Origin: Methylocystis sp.
GTDB lineage: Bacteria; Pseudomonadota; Alphaproteobacteria; Rhizobiales; Beijerinckiaceae
DNA length: 42,589 bases
Reading direction: 5' to 3'
Assembly (NCBI GenBank): GCA_022843405.1
Contig: JALHNQ010000028.1
Coordinates: 1-42,589 of the forward strand
This document shows positions 33,987 to 42,494 of the stretch, one piece after another (position 1 is the stretch's first letter; every line of letters starts with the position of its first letter). A program made the position numbers and the translations under genes. The notes beneath the pieces were generated by a model, which saw nothing but the letters and a program-made list of their open reading frames with translations, was not told where the DNA came from and did no database searches.

Positions 33987-34943
33987 ATGAACAAGGACAT
34001 GGGCGAGCGGCGCGAAACAAGTTCGGCGGCGTGCGGCGGCGAACCGGAATTCGAGCCTGCCTTCGACATCGTCGAGCCGGACGCGCATGTCTCGCCGCTG
34101 GTCTTTTCCTCGCCGCATTCGGGTCGGATCTATCCGGCGCGTTTTCTGGCCGCGACGCCGCTCGATCAGGCGACTCTGCGCCGTTCGGAGGACGCCTATG
34201 TCGACGATCTGTTCGCTTCGGCGTCCGCCATCGGCGCGCCTTTGTTGCGGGCGCGCTTTCCTCGCGCCTATCTGGACCTCAATCGCGAGCCGTATGAACT
34301 CGATCCCAGGCTGTTTGACGGGGCTTTGCCAGCCTTCGCCAATGCGCGTTCGCTGCGCGTCGCGGCGGGCCTGGGAACAATTCCCCGAGTAGTCGCCGAC
34401 GCCCGCGAAATTTATCAAAGCCGGCTATCGCTCGAGGAGGGCTTGCGTCGCATCGACAGCCTCTACAAGCCCTATCATGCGGCCCTGCGCGGCCTGATGG
34501 AGCGCGCTACAGGCCGTTTCGGCGTCGCCGTGCTGATCGACTGCCATTCCATGCCCTCGACCGGGGCGCGCGATCCGTTGCTCGCGGCGCGGGGCGACAA
34601 GCGGCGCATCGATTTCGTCATCGGCGATCGTTACGGCGCGAGCGCGTCCACCAGCCTCGTCGACGTCGTCGAGGACCAGTTGCGCAGCCGCGGCTATCAC
34701 GTCATGCGCAACCGTCCATACGCGGGCGGCTTCATCACCGAACATTACGGGAAGCCCGCCGACGGCTGGCATGCGTTGCAGATCGAAGTGTCGCGCGGTC
34801 TTTACATGAACGAGGCTACGCTCCAGAAGAACGAGCGCTTCGACGCCATCGCCTACGATCTCGGGGAGGTGCTGGCGGCGGTGGCGCGGCAGGAAGATTT
34901 GGCCGAGATTCTGGGCGGCGAGCGACGGGCGGCGGCCGAGTAG
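33987..34943 (+). CDS. N-formylglutamate amidohydrolase
   Basis: 318 aa. The FGase domain is seen in VSPLVFSSPHSGRIYPARFL with a metal His, RSEDAYVDDLFASAS, RAYLDLNREPYELDP, IDCHSMPST, FVIGDRYGASAS, PYAGGFITEHYGKP and LQIEVSRGLYMNE. The enzyme cleaves N-formylglutamate to formate and glutamate, the last step of one histidine-degradation route. No other hut genes are near, so its real role in this neighbourhood is unclear. The gene pair with hisN, 33 bp downstream, and cpdR upstream is common in Rhizobiales. Confidence 0.91.
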   Translation: MNKDMGERRETSSAACGGEPEFEPAFDIVEPDAHVSPLVFSSPHSGRIYPARFLAATPLDQATLRRSEDAYVDDLFASASAIGAPLLRARFPRAYLDLNREPYELDPRLFDGALPAFANARSLRVAAGLGTIPRVVADAREIYQSRLSLEEGLRRIDSLYKPYHAALRGLMERATGRFGVAVLIDCHSMPSTGARDPLLAARGDKRRIDFVIGDRYGASASTSLVDVVEDQLRSRGYHVMRNRPYAGGFITEHYGKPADGWHALQIEVSRGLYMNEATLQKNERFDAIAYDLGEVLAAVARQEDLAEILGGERRAAAE

Positions 34944-34976
34944 CTGGACGCCCGCCCGCCCGGCCCTGGAGCTCGC

Positions 34977-35789
34977 ATGACCGCCGTTGATTTCGAGAAA
35001 TTCGTTGAGCGTCTCGCCGATGTTTCGGCGGAGGCGATCATGCCCTTCTTCAGGACGGCGCTCGCCGCCGACGACAAGGCGCATGGCGGAGCCTTCGATC
35101 CCGTCACCGAAGCCGACCGCGCCGCCGAACTCGCCATGCGGCGGTTGATCGAATCGACCTTTCCCAGCCACGGCATCTATGGCGAGGAGTTTGGCCACTT
35201 ACGCGAAGACGCCGAATATATCTGGGTGCTCGATCCGATCGACGGCACCAAAAGCTTTATCTGTGGCCTGCCGCTGTGGGGCACGCTGATCGGGCTCGCC
35301 CATGCCGGGCGTCCCTGTTACGGGCTGATGAGCCAGCCCTTCACCCGCGAGCGCTTCTTTGGCGACGGCGAGGCGGCGCATTGGCGGGGGCCGGCGCGGG
35401 GGGCGGAAGGCGCGCGCGGCGCTCTCGAGACTCGCCGGCTGGCGACCCGCTGCTGTTCCAAGCTCGCGCAGGCGACGCTGATGACGACCTCGCCCCTGTT
35501 GATTGATCCGGCGTTGCGCGAAAATTTCCATCGCGTCGAGCGCGCGGCGCGGCTGTCGCGCTATGGCGGCGATTGCTACGCCTATTGCGCCCTGGCGTCC
35601 GGCCATGTCGATCTGGTCGTTGAGACCAATTTGCAGCCCTATGACATCGTCGCGCTGATCCCGATCATCGAGGGGGCGGGCGGCGTCGTCACGAATTGGA
35701 GCGGCGGCGCGGCGGCCCAAGGCGGCGCGATTGTCGCGGCGGGCGATCCGGCGCTGCATAAAGAGGCGTTAAAGCTGCTCGGCGCCTAG
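34977..35789 (+). CDS. hisN: Histidinol-phosphatase, inositol-monophosphatase family
   Basis: 270 aa. It dephosphorylates histidinol phosphate in histidine synthesis. Family motifs: [45 protein letters not shown] (metal box), [20 protein letters not shown], and [20 protein letters not shown]. The [14 protein letters not shown] and GGDCYAY features are those of HisN rather than SuhB. The ATG follows CTGGAGCTCGC. It sits just after the N-formylglutamate amidohydrolase gene. Confidence 0.9.
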   Translation: MTAVDFEKFVERLADVSAEAIMPFFRTALAADDKAHGGAFDPVTEADRAAELAMRRLIESTFPSHGIYGEEFGHLREDAEYIWVLDPIDGTKSFICGLPLWGTLIGLAHAGRPCYGLMSQPFTRERFFGDGEAAHWRGPARGAEGARGALETRRLATRCCSKLAQATLMTTSPLLIDPALRENFHRVERAARLSRYGGDCYAYCALASGHVDLVVETNLQPYDIVALIPIIEGAGGVVTNWSGGAAAQGGAIVAAGDPALHKEALKLLGA

Positions 35790-35905
35790 AGCAGGTTCCG
35801 AAAAAGTTGACAGACTTTTTCGAAGAGAACCTGCTCCAACGTTTTGATTTTGAGCGATTCCTTATCGATCACATGATTCCATGTGATCGGGAAGCGCTCT
35901 AGATC
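35788..35905. repeat. Second type of palindromic repeat after hisN
   Basis: Starts AGAGCAGGTTCCGAAAAAGT; AGCAGGTTC and the CGAAAAAGT segment pair with ACTTTTTCG and GAACCTGCT, then ATCACATG/CATGTGAT and AGAGCGCT-like ends. It differs in sequence from the other units but has the same two-hairpin plan. It could also work as a terminator of hisN. Confidence 0.75.
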
Positions 35906-35953
35906 GCGCCTTAAACTCTTGAGATCGATTGCATTATCCAAAAGACGCCGCAA

Positions 35954-36901
35954 CTAAGCAACATAGGCCTCTCCCGGAATGAAGGCGTCGAAGGCGCGCC
36001 AGAACTGGCTGCGGAACTCGTCGCGCTCCATCAGCAGTTCGTGTTTGGCGCCCGCGATCATCGCGAGCGCGCCGCTGTCGAGATTTTGCGCGAAGCGTTC
36101 GATGGCGGCGTTTGAGACGATCATCTCCCGCCCGCAGCCGAACATCAGAATCGCCGCGCGGATGCTTCGCGCATAGTTCGGCGATTCGAATCCCCTCATC
36201 AGCCGGAAGGCGGCGTTGATCCAGCCGATCGTCGGATCGCCGATGGCGAGCTGCGGCGCGACCCGAAGAATCGCAGCGTTTCGTTCAAAGCGAACCGGAT
36301 CCGTCGTCAGCAAATTCCCTTCGAAGGGCTTTTCGATAAAGGAGGCGCCTCTCCCGCCAGGAACGTACATGCCGCCAAACCCACACATGTCGAGCGTATC
36401 GGCGAGCCACCGCGTGGTGCGCGGAAAGCGCAAATTGGCGAGATCGATCATCGGGGCGGTCAGCACGAAACGCTGAAACGGCGTTCGTTCGGAATGCGCG
36501 GTTTCGAGCATGATCGCGGCGCCCATCGAATGGGCGAGCGCGAACCAGGGTTGCGGCCGATCATTCAATATTTGCGTGATGAAAACATCGAGGTCGCGCT
36601 GATATTGCGAGAAATCGTCGATATGGCCTTTGCGCGGGTCGGCGAGTTCCCGGTCTGAACCGCCCTGGCCACACCAGTCAAGCGCGACGACGTCGAAGCG
36701 GCGCCTGCGCAAATCCTCGATCGTCTCGAAATATTTCTCGATGAATTCATTGTGGCCCTGAAACAGCGCCACCGTGCCGCGCGCCTTTTCGCTGCAGGGA
36801 AAAGCGGCCGCGCGCAATCTTCGTCCGTCCCGTGTCTTCAGCGCGTAGACCTCGGCGCCTTCGGGGACGGGATTGTTGGGCGACGCAATAAGTTCTCGCA
36901 T
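35954..36901 (-). CDS. Alpha/beta hydrolase, lysophospholipase (PldB)-like
   Basis: 315 aa. GTVALFQGHNEFIEKYFETI is the oxyanion region of the lysophospholipase/monoglyceride-lipase family. VVALDWCGQGGSDRE, then FALAHSMGAAIML carries the nucleophilic Ser (GHSMGG-type elbow with Ala first). FEGNLLTTDPVRFERN, a candidate Asp in MFGCGREMI..., and a candidate His in AGAKHELLMERDEF complete the triad pattern. Predicted to hydrolyse lysophospholipids or glycerides, probably cytoplasmic as no signal peptide is seen. It is downstream of a TlpA-like gene on the same strand (78 bp). Confidence 0.88.
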   Translation of the reverse strand: MRELIASPNNPVPEGAEVYALKTRDGRRLRAAAFPCSEKARGTVALFQGHNEFIEKYFETIEDLRRRRFDVVALDWCGQGGSDRELADPRKGHIDDFSQYQRDLDVFITQILNDRPQPWFALAHSMGAAIMLETAHSERTPFQRFVLTAPMIDLANLRFPRTTRWLADTLDMCGFGGMYVPGGRGASFIEKPFEGNLLTTDPVRFERNAAILRVAPQLAIGDPTIGWINAAFRLMRGFESPNYARSIRAAILMFGCGREMIVSNAAIERFAQNLDSGALAMIAGAKHELLMERDEFRSQFWRAFDAFIPGEAYVA

Positions 36902-36979
36902 AGGGTCTCCACGGCGCTCAAGGCCGATTCTTGACGCGAAGATAATGCATTTTGGCGACGAGGCCGAACGGGGCGGTTT

Positions 36980-37546
36980 TTAGTCGGCGCAGAAGGCGGC
37001 GAGGCGTTGCGGCTCTTCGAAATTCAGCCTGCCGCTGACGATGGCGTCGACCCGTCCGGACGCGCCGATCAGATAGTGGAGCGGGGTGACCACGCCGCCG
37101 TCGGCCGTCGCGCCGTAGAACGCCCGCGCGCTTTTCGCCTTCGCCACATCTGTTTTCGTCGAATCGCCGACGCGGTAGATTTTCCAGGGCAGGCCATAGG
37201 TTTTGAACTTTGCCGCGTCCTTGGCGTAGTCGCTGGCGCGCGCCGAGACGAAGACCATGTTCCAGCGATCCGGGCAGGTCGCGGCGATCGCCTTGAAGCC
37301 TTTCATTTCCGCGAGACAGTTCGGACACCAATGCGCCCACAGGCTCACCAGCGTCGGCCGGCCGCTCGCGATCAGCGCGCGCAGGTCGAGCGGCGCGCCG
37401 TTTGCGCCGACGAGATCAATCTCCCGCAGCGAAGCCTTCATCTGCTCTTCGGTGGCCATGCGCGGCGTCGGCGCGCCGATGATCTCGGCGCGCGCCGAGG
37501 CGAGGGACGCCAAGAGCAGAACGGTCAGAACAGGAAATCGCCGCAT
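36980..37546 (-). CDS. TlpA-like periplasmic thioredoxin
   Basis: 188 aa. Signal peptide at 1-20 (FPVLTVLLLASLASARA), then a thioredoxin/redoxin domain with VSLWAHWCPNCLAEMKGF; the redox motif is WCPNC. TATTCP-like extra Cys in AATCPDRWNMVFVSARASDY, the cis-Pro segment VVTPLHYLIGASGRVDA, and a Cys three residues from the end. Such proteins reduce periplasmic disulfides, for example before copper or haem is inserted. It is 61 bp downstream of the TonB receptor and probably cotranscribed, so a role in copper delivery is likely but inferred. Confidence 0.88.
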   Translation of the reverse strand: MRRFPVLTVLLLASLASARAEIIGAPTPRMATEEQMKASLREIDLVGANGAPLDLRALIASGRPTLVSLWAHWCPNCLAEMKGFKAIAATCPDRWNMVFVSARASDYAKDAAKFKTYGLPWKIYRVGDSTKTDVAKAKSARAFYGATADGGVVTPLHYLIGASGRVDAIVSGRLNFEEPQRLAAFCAD

Positions 37547-37607
37547 CGCAAAGGTCCGAGAAAAGGCGGCGCATCGGCGCGCCGCCTTCGAGATTAGCGC
37601 GCCATGG

Positions 37608-39995
37608 TCAGAACTTCACCGTCAGGCCTGCGTAGAAATTGCGGCCCATGCCCGGCACCTGACGCACGCTCGCAAGACCGACATTGCGCCCAAACGTGAA
37701 CGCGTTGCGCGAATAGTTCGTCAGGTCGAATCCGCCGAGCGGCAGGGAGTAGAGGGCGTTGGTGAGATTGTCGACGCCAAGGTCGATCCGCATATTGCTC
37801 CACTCATAGGCCGCGCGCAGATTGAGCAGCGCGTAGGCGGGCGTCGTGAACTCGCCCTTGTTCGCCGAGACGTGATCCTTTGGCGCGACGAGTTGCGTTT
37901 CGGCGGCCATGCTCAAGCCGCCGAGCTGATGCTCCAGCGCGATGCGGGCGTTGGCGGGCATCAAATTCCAAAGTCCGTCGCCTTTCTTGATCAGGAAGGA
38001 CGCGACGGAGCACAAGCCGTTGCCCGGCAGACAATATTGCGGATTGCCGATGTCGAGATTTCGCCCATAGACGAAACTGACGACGCCGACCGCCTGCAGC
38101 CTCCCGTATTCCGGCGACTCATGCAGCTTGATCCTGCCCGAGCCGTCGACGCCGTAAAGCTCCGCGTTGAAGTTGCGGAACTGCATGATCTGGAAAATAT
38201 AGGAGTTCGCCACGGGGAAGTTATTGAAGGTTCCGCCGGTTCTGGCGCCGTCGATGTAATTCTCGACATAGGTATAGAAGGGCGAAATCCGCGCCTCCCA
38301 ATTATTGGCGCCCGACATGTCGCGCCAGGCGCCGGTGATCGCGACATTGTGCGCGACTTCCGGCTTGGGATTGAGATTGCCGACGTAGCCGTTGCCGTCG
38401 CCGAACCAGTTGAACATCGCCGTGAATGCGCCGAACATCGGCCACGTATAGCGTTCGTAGAGATTGGGCGAGCGAGTCTTTCGCGAATAGCCGAATTCGT
38501 AGAGGCTGCCGGGCTCCGGCTCGTAGCGCCCCAGCGCGGTCATGTCGAAGTTGACGTCGGTACGGGCGCGGTTTTGGGCGTTGAACAGATTGACCGCAAT
38601 GACGTTCGGATTGGTGAGCGTGAAGGGCGTGTAGCTGCGGCCAGGGCCGGTATCCATCCAAACGACGTCATTGCGCAGGCCGATAAGGCTCGACCATTGC
38701 GGGGTCCAGCGGCGCTCCCACTCCGCATAGGTTCCCACGCGATTGCGTTGGCCGCCGTTGATGTTGATCTGCGCGAACGGACGCGACATCGCATTGGGAA
38801 AGCCGGTGAGATCGGAAGGCCAGTAATCCTGTAGCCGAAAGCCGTGGAACTCATTGCCGATGCGGAAGAGATCCTGCTCGCTGTAGGGAATTTCCGTCTT
38901 GACCGAATAGCCGAAGTCGCGGCCGAGCGCGATCATCGGGTGATTGAGCCAGAACCTGTCCTCCAGGAATCCCATTTTGTGGAAGACCTGATGCCAGTAG
39001 GCGCGCGCTTCGACCGTCCCCCATGCGTAGGCGCCCTTGTAATTCGCGTCCAGCGAATAGGACCGGTTGCGGGTCATATCCATGCGCTGGTTCGGAAAGC
39101 CCTGATAGGGAATGTTCTGGTAAGCGCCCCGGAAGGTGAAGAGGTGCCCTTCGTTCTGGTAGCCGAGCGTGACGGCGTGGTTCTCCGAGATGAAGCTCGT
39201 GGAGAGAACTTTGTCGCCATTGCCGCCGGCGTGATAGTTGGTCGCGCGCTGCCAGGACCCGTTGTAGAGCAGGCTCCAATGGTCATTGGCCATGTTGATG
39301 TTGGCTGAAACGCCGACGCCATTGTTGTTGCCGCGGAAGAACGCCGAGATCGATCCCGTCGTCAGAATTTCGTTGTTGGGTCCAAATCGCAGCGCGCCCG
39401 GAACCGGCAGCGGCAGATAGGGAACGGGAGGGTAGGGACTTGCGGCGACGATCGGCGACACCGGCGCGCCCGCCGGGCCGACGACCACCGGCGCGACGAC
39501 GGGAGTCGCAAAGACCGGCGATATGGGAGTGACCAGAATCGAGCCGCCGATCGAATCGCCGCCCTTGGCCACTGAAGATACAGCGGTGACGACCTCAACC
39601 CGGCCGATCGTGTTCGGATCGGTATAGCTCAGCGGCGAATTCATGTGATTGGCGCAGGTGGCCGTCGTCTGCACGCCTCCCACCACAATCTTCAAGCGAT
39701 CGTCGGCAAGGCCACGAATCGCCGGCAGGCCAGAAACGCCGCCGCCGGTCTGAACGCTCACGCCGGGCTGGCGTTCCAACAGCTTCGCCGTGTCGGTCAC
39801 GTCAGGCTTTTCCGCCTCGATTTCCTTTGGCGTGACGACAGCCTCGTCGCCGGCCTTTTCCAGGGGTGGCGCGGTCGGCGCCGGCGCCGCGCCGACGACG
39901 ATCTGGGGGAGAGACACTTGGGCCTCAGCGCTGGCGACCAACGCGAGCATGAGGGCGCAGGCGCTGACGCCGCGCGAAAGAACGGTGGAAGTCAT
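37608..39995 (-). CDS. TonB-dependent outer-membrane receptor, OprC/NosA-like (probable copper)
   Basis: 795 aa. Signal peptide 1-25, then a plug domain (TDTAKLLERQPGVSVQTGGG, LPAIRGLADDRLKIVVGG) and a 22-strand-type barrel ending in aromatic Phe (YAGLTVKF). In the plug, TCANHMNS gives Cys114-X3-Met118, and in the barrel VFHKMG gives His339-X-Met341. CXXXM and HXM are the copper ligands of Pseudomonas OprC, and NosA-type receptors share them, so I infer copper import. A Pro/Val-rich insertion at about 158-200 is unusual for the family. It is the central gene of a cluster with a TlpA-like protein downstream and a DUF2946-like protein upstream on the same strand. Confidence 0.86.
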   Translation of the reverse strand: MTSTVLSRGVSACALMLALVASAEAQVSLPQIVVGAAPAPTAPPLEKAGDEAVVTPKEIEAEKPDVTDTAKLLERQPGVSVQTGGGVSGLPAIRGLADDRLKIVVGGVQTTATCANHMNSPLSYTDPNTIGRVEVVTAVSSVAKGGDSIGGSILVTPISPVFATPVVAPVVVGPAGAPVSPIVAASPYPPVPYLPLPVPGALRFGPNNEILTTGSISAFFRGNNNGVGVSANINMANDHWSLLYNGSWQRATNYHAGGNGDKVLSTSFISENHAVTLGYQNEGHLFTFRGAYQNIPYQGFPNQRMDMTRNRSYSLDANYKGAYAWGTVEARAYWHQVFHKMGFLEDRFWLNHPMIALGRDFGYSVKTEIPYSEQDLFRIGNEFHGFRLQDYWPSDLTGFPNAMSRPFAQININGGQRNRVGTYAEWERRWTPQWSSLIGLRNDVVWMDTGPGRSYTPFTLTNPNVIAVNLFNAQNRARTDVNFDMTALGRYEPEPGSLYEFGYSRKTRSPNLYERYTWPMFGAFTAMFNWFGDGNGYVGNLNPKPEVAHNVAITGAWRDMSGANNWEARISPFYTYVENYIDGARTGGTFNNFPVANSYIFQIMQFRNFNAELYGVDGSGRIKLHESPEYGRLQAVGVVSFVYGRNLDIGNPQYCLPGNGLCSVASFLIKKGDGLWNLMPANARIALEHQLGGLSMAAETQLVAPKDHVSANKGEFTTPAYALLNLRAAYEWSNMRIDLGVDNLTNALYSLPLGGFDLTNYSRNAFTFGRNVGLASVRQVPGMGRNFYAGLTVKF

Positions 39996-40055
39996 GGAAC
40001 AGTTCTCCTGCTCCGCCGGTGAACGGCGGTTGAAACAATGCGCGTTTTTGTTTCG

Positions 40056-40457
40056 TCAGGAGAGGAGGGGCGGCGCGCGCGACCGCGTTTCGCCCGGCCG
40101 GCGTCGTTCCCGGGGTTCGAAAGACCAGGCAATGAAATAAGTGAAAGTGGATGGCGACGGTTCAGCGCGCGCAATGGGCGGCTTTTCGGGAATGAACGGC
40201 GCCGTCGCGATCAGGCAGGCGCGGCAATGCCCATGCCCGCCGAGCTTTGTCGCGCCGCCCGACCCCGTCCTTTCCACGCCATCCGCCGGCGCATGGTCGC
40301 TGAAGCAGAGTTGAAGCGTCGCCGACAGAGCCGCGTGCGGCGCGACCGTGGCTTGCATCAGCGCCGACAGAACGAACAGCGTCGCAGCAAGAAACGCGCG
40401 CAGGCATTTCCCTCTTGCGCTTGTCGTCGGAGTCTTGAGGAATGTCCTGGTGATCAT
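40056..40457 (-). CDS. DUF2946-like small exported protein
   Basis: 133 aa. A hydrophobic segment (about 20-38, RAFLAATLFVLSALMQATVA) looks like a signal anchor. The rest has LQLCFSDHAPADG and GGHGHCRACLIATAPFIP, Cys/His groups typical of DUF2946 proteins, which are often encoded beside copper TonB receptors. A metal-binding role is likely but unproved. I chose the ATG at 40457; an in-frame start at 40628 would add a long polar N-terminus without a ribosome-binding site. It is 60 bp upstream of the receptor gene on the same strand. Confidence 0.75.
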   Translation of the reverse strand: MITRTFLKTPTTSARGKCLRAFLAATLFVLSALMQATVAPHAALSATLQLCFSDHAPADGVERTGSGGATKLGGHGHCRACLIATAPFIPEKPPIARAEPSPSTFTYFIAWSFEPRERRRPGETRSRAPPLLS

Positions 40458-40724
40458 GGCGCCGCTGATGTCTTTTTTGTAACTTACGTGTTGCGCTTTT
40501 TGCCGTTTCCCCCCGATTGGGAGGGAGGCCGGCGGCTGCTGGCACATTCCTGTCCCTTGTTGCAGTTGCGCAACACAGCGGCTAAGGTGCAATGAATTGG
40601 CGCCCTTGAGTTTTCGCTGATTTCTCAAGGGCTCCAGCGGAGTTCGACATTTCGCCGCGCGGCGCGCGCCATCGCAATTGCCGGATTTGCGAAGGTGTGG
40701 CGAGAGGTCGCACCGGGTGCAGCG

Positions 40725-41831
40725 ATGACGGTTTGTGAAGTAGGGGATGCGCGCGTCGTCGCGGCGATAAAAGCTGCGGACGCCGACGCTCGAAACTGGC
40801 CGGACGCGCTTGACGAGATCGCGCGCGCCTTGGACGCGCGCTTTGCGGCCCTGCTGTTCGAAGATCGTATTTCGGCGCTATTGGAGCTCAAATATTCGAC
40901 GCGCGCCGAAAAGGCGTGGATCGTCGAATATCTTCGCAACCATCGCAAGCTTGACCCGGTCAAGGCCCGGGTGTTGGCCGATATTGGCATCGGTCGAGCC
41001 TTTTCCTCGGAAGACTTCGTCTCGCTTGAGGCGCTTCATCGAAGCGGCGCCTATCAACGCTGGATGGCGCCGTTCGGACTTGTAGATGTGATCGGCGGAG
41101 TCATTCACCGATCCGAGACGGGCGTCTGCTTGTTCGTGGCGTTTCGGGATGAGCGCGCTGGCTTGGCGGACGCACAGGCGAAGGCGCGTCTCGATGCGCT
41201 ATTGCCGCAGCTCGCCAGCGCGATCGCGCATCACAGGCCGGCTTCAGACACATCCGTGCTGGTGGAATTGTTCGACGAGCTGACGACGCCCGTGCTCGTG
41301 GTCGATGACAAGATGCGCATCGGATATAGAAATCGCAGCGCCGACGACATGCTCGGCGAAGGCGATGCCTTCGCGGTCGTCGGCGACACGTTGATGATGC
41401 GCGATCCGCGCGCCAGGGGGGCCCTGGAGCGCGCGCTCGCCGGGATCGCCGGCGCCGACGCCGAAGCCTTCGCCATTATGGTGAAGCACGGAGAATCGCG
41501 CTGCTGCGTGATGCATGTGTTACCGCTGACGAACGGGCTCTCGGCGCTGTTCCTGCGCCGCCTCGAGCTTGCAGCAGACGACGGCGGAGCGGTCGCCGCG
41601 AAATTGTTCGGGCTAACCGCGCGCGAGAGTTCGGTGCTGCTGGCGATCGCCGAAGTCGGTGGAGTTCCGGCCACGGCGCGCGCGCTCGGCCTGAGCGAGG
41701 GTACGGTCAAGGGCTATCTCAAGAGCATTTTCCAGAAGACCGGCGCGACGCGCCAGGCGGATCTCGTCAAGCTCGTGCTCGCCCTGGAATCGCCCTTCCG
41801 CGCGCCGGAGCGCCATTCCGTGCCGGCTTGA
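40725..41831 (+). CDS. LuxR-family transcriptional regulator with PAS-like sensor
   Basis: 368 aa from the ATG at 40725; a GTG at 40695 would add ten residues. The N-terminal 170 residues are an unassigned sensor-like region (DALDEIARALDARFAALLFE). Residues about 185-285 look like a PAS domain (ELFDELTTPVLVVDDKMRIG, YRNRSADDMLGEGDAFAVVG). The C-terminus is the GerE/LuxR helix-turn-helix: KLFGLTARESSVLLAIAEVG, then TARALGLSEGTVKGYLKSIF and QKTGATRQADLV. It is divergent from the copper-receptor cluster and may control it; this is a guess from position. Confidence 0.83.
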   Translation: MTVCEVGDARVVAAIKAADADARNWPDALDEIARALDARFAALLFEDRISALLELKYSTRAEKAWIVEYLRNHRKLDPVKARVLADIGIGRAFSSEDFVSLEALHRSGAYQRWMAPFGLVDVIGGVIHRSETGVCLFVAFRDERAGLADAQAKARLDALLPQLASAIAHHRPASDTSVLVELFDELTTPVLVVDDKMRIGYRNRSADDMLGEGDAFAVVGDTLMMRDPRARGALERALAGIAGADAEAFAIMVKHGESRCCVMHVLPLTNGLSALFLRRLELAADDGGAVAAKLFGLTARESSVLLAIAEVGGVPATARALGLSEGTVKGYLKSIFQKTGATRQADLVKLVLALESPFRAPERHSVPA

Positions 41832-41974
41832 GACGTGGCGCCCATCGCGGCCGCCCCTTGAACGACGCTTTCCCCCTTCCTAAATCGTTGCCAGCGCGGG
41901 CCACAATGGACGCGCGAAGAGGCGCGGCGCGGTTACGCAAGCGCGCCGCATGTCGCTCAACTGGAGGATATGTC

Positions 41975-42439
41975 ATGCGTCAGTTCGATCTCTCTCCGCT
42001 GTATCGTCAGACCGTCGGCTTCGACCGTCTGTTCAATTTGCTCGATCAGAGCGGAGGGTTCGAGACCTCACAAAGCTACCCGCCCTATAACATCGAGCGC
42101 ACCGGGGAAAACGCCTATCGGGTGACGCTCGCGGTCGCGGGGTTCTCGCGTGACGAATTGTCCGTCGAGACCAAGGAAAACACCCTGTCGATCAAGGGTT
42201 CGAAAGAGTCGGCGGAGCCTGCAGGGGGCCGCGAGGTCCTGCACCAGGGCATCGCCGCGCGTGCCTTTGAGCGTCGCTTCCAACTCGCCGACCATGTCGT
42301 GGTGACGGGCGCGAGCCTTGTCAACGGCTTGCTGCATGTCGATCTCGTGCGTGAGATTCCGGAGGCGCAGAAGCCGCGCCGCATCGACATCGGCGTCGCC
42401 GCGCCGACGGCGACCATCGTCGAGTCGAAGGCCGCGTAA
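41975..42439 (+). CDS. Small heat shock protein, Hsp20 family (IbpA-like)
   Basis: 154 aa. A short N-terminal arm with LYRQTVGFDRLFNLLDQSGG (the usual IbpA start), then the alpha-crystallin domain: YPPYNIERTGENAYRVTLAV, AGFSRDELSVETKENTLSI, IAARAFERRFQLADHVVVTG, and GLLHVDLVREIPE, the edge strand. It binds unfolding proteins without ATP. The ATG at 41975 follows CTGGAGGATATGTC; TCGCT 12 bases upstream of the Shine-Dalgarno is reminiscent of a ROSE thermometer, but I could not build the full structure. A terminator follows. Confidence 0.92.
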   Translation: MRQFDLSPLYRQTVGFDRLFNLLDQSGGFETSQSYPPYNIERTGENAYRVTLAVAGFSRDELSVETKENTLSIKGSKESAEPAGGREVLHQGIAARAFERRFQLADHVVVTGASLVNGLLHVDLVREIPEAQKPRRIDIGVAAPTATIVESKAA

Positions 42440-42467
42440 CGGCGAATAATCAAAACTGGAATTTGAG

Positions 42468-42492
42468 AGGCGCCCCGTTTCGGGCGCCTTTC
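42468..42492 (+). terminator. Rho-independent terminator after hsp20
   Basis: AGGCGCCCC pairs with GGGGCGCCT-like sequence (AGGCGCC/GGCGCCT core) around CGTTT and is followed by TTTCT. It is 28 bp after the hsp20 stop. Confidence 0.8.
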
Positions 42493-42494
42493 TG

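Noticed and set aside
37257-38834. 525-codon plus-strand open frame
   Set aside because: It lies antisense to the TonB receptor and TlpA-like genes; its composition (many Arg/Val/Glu/Ala) is the usual shadow of GC-rich codons.
40458-40628. Longer N-terminus for the DUF2946-like protein
   Set aside because: The added residues are polar, precede the signal-like helix and have no ribosome-binding site.
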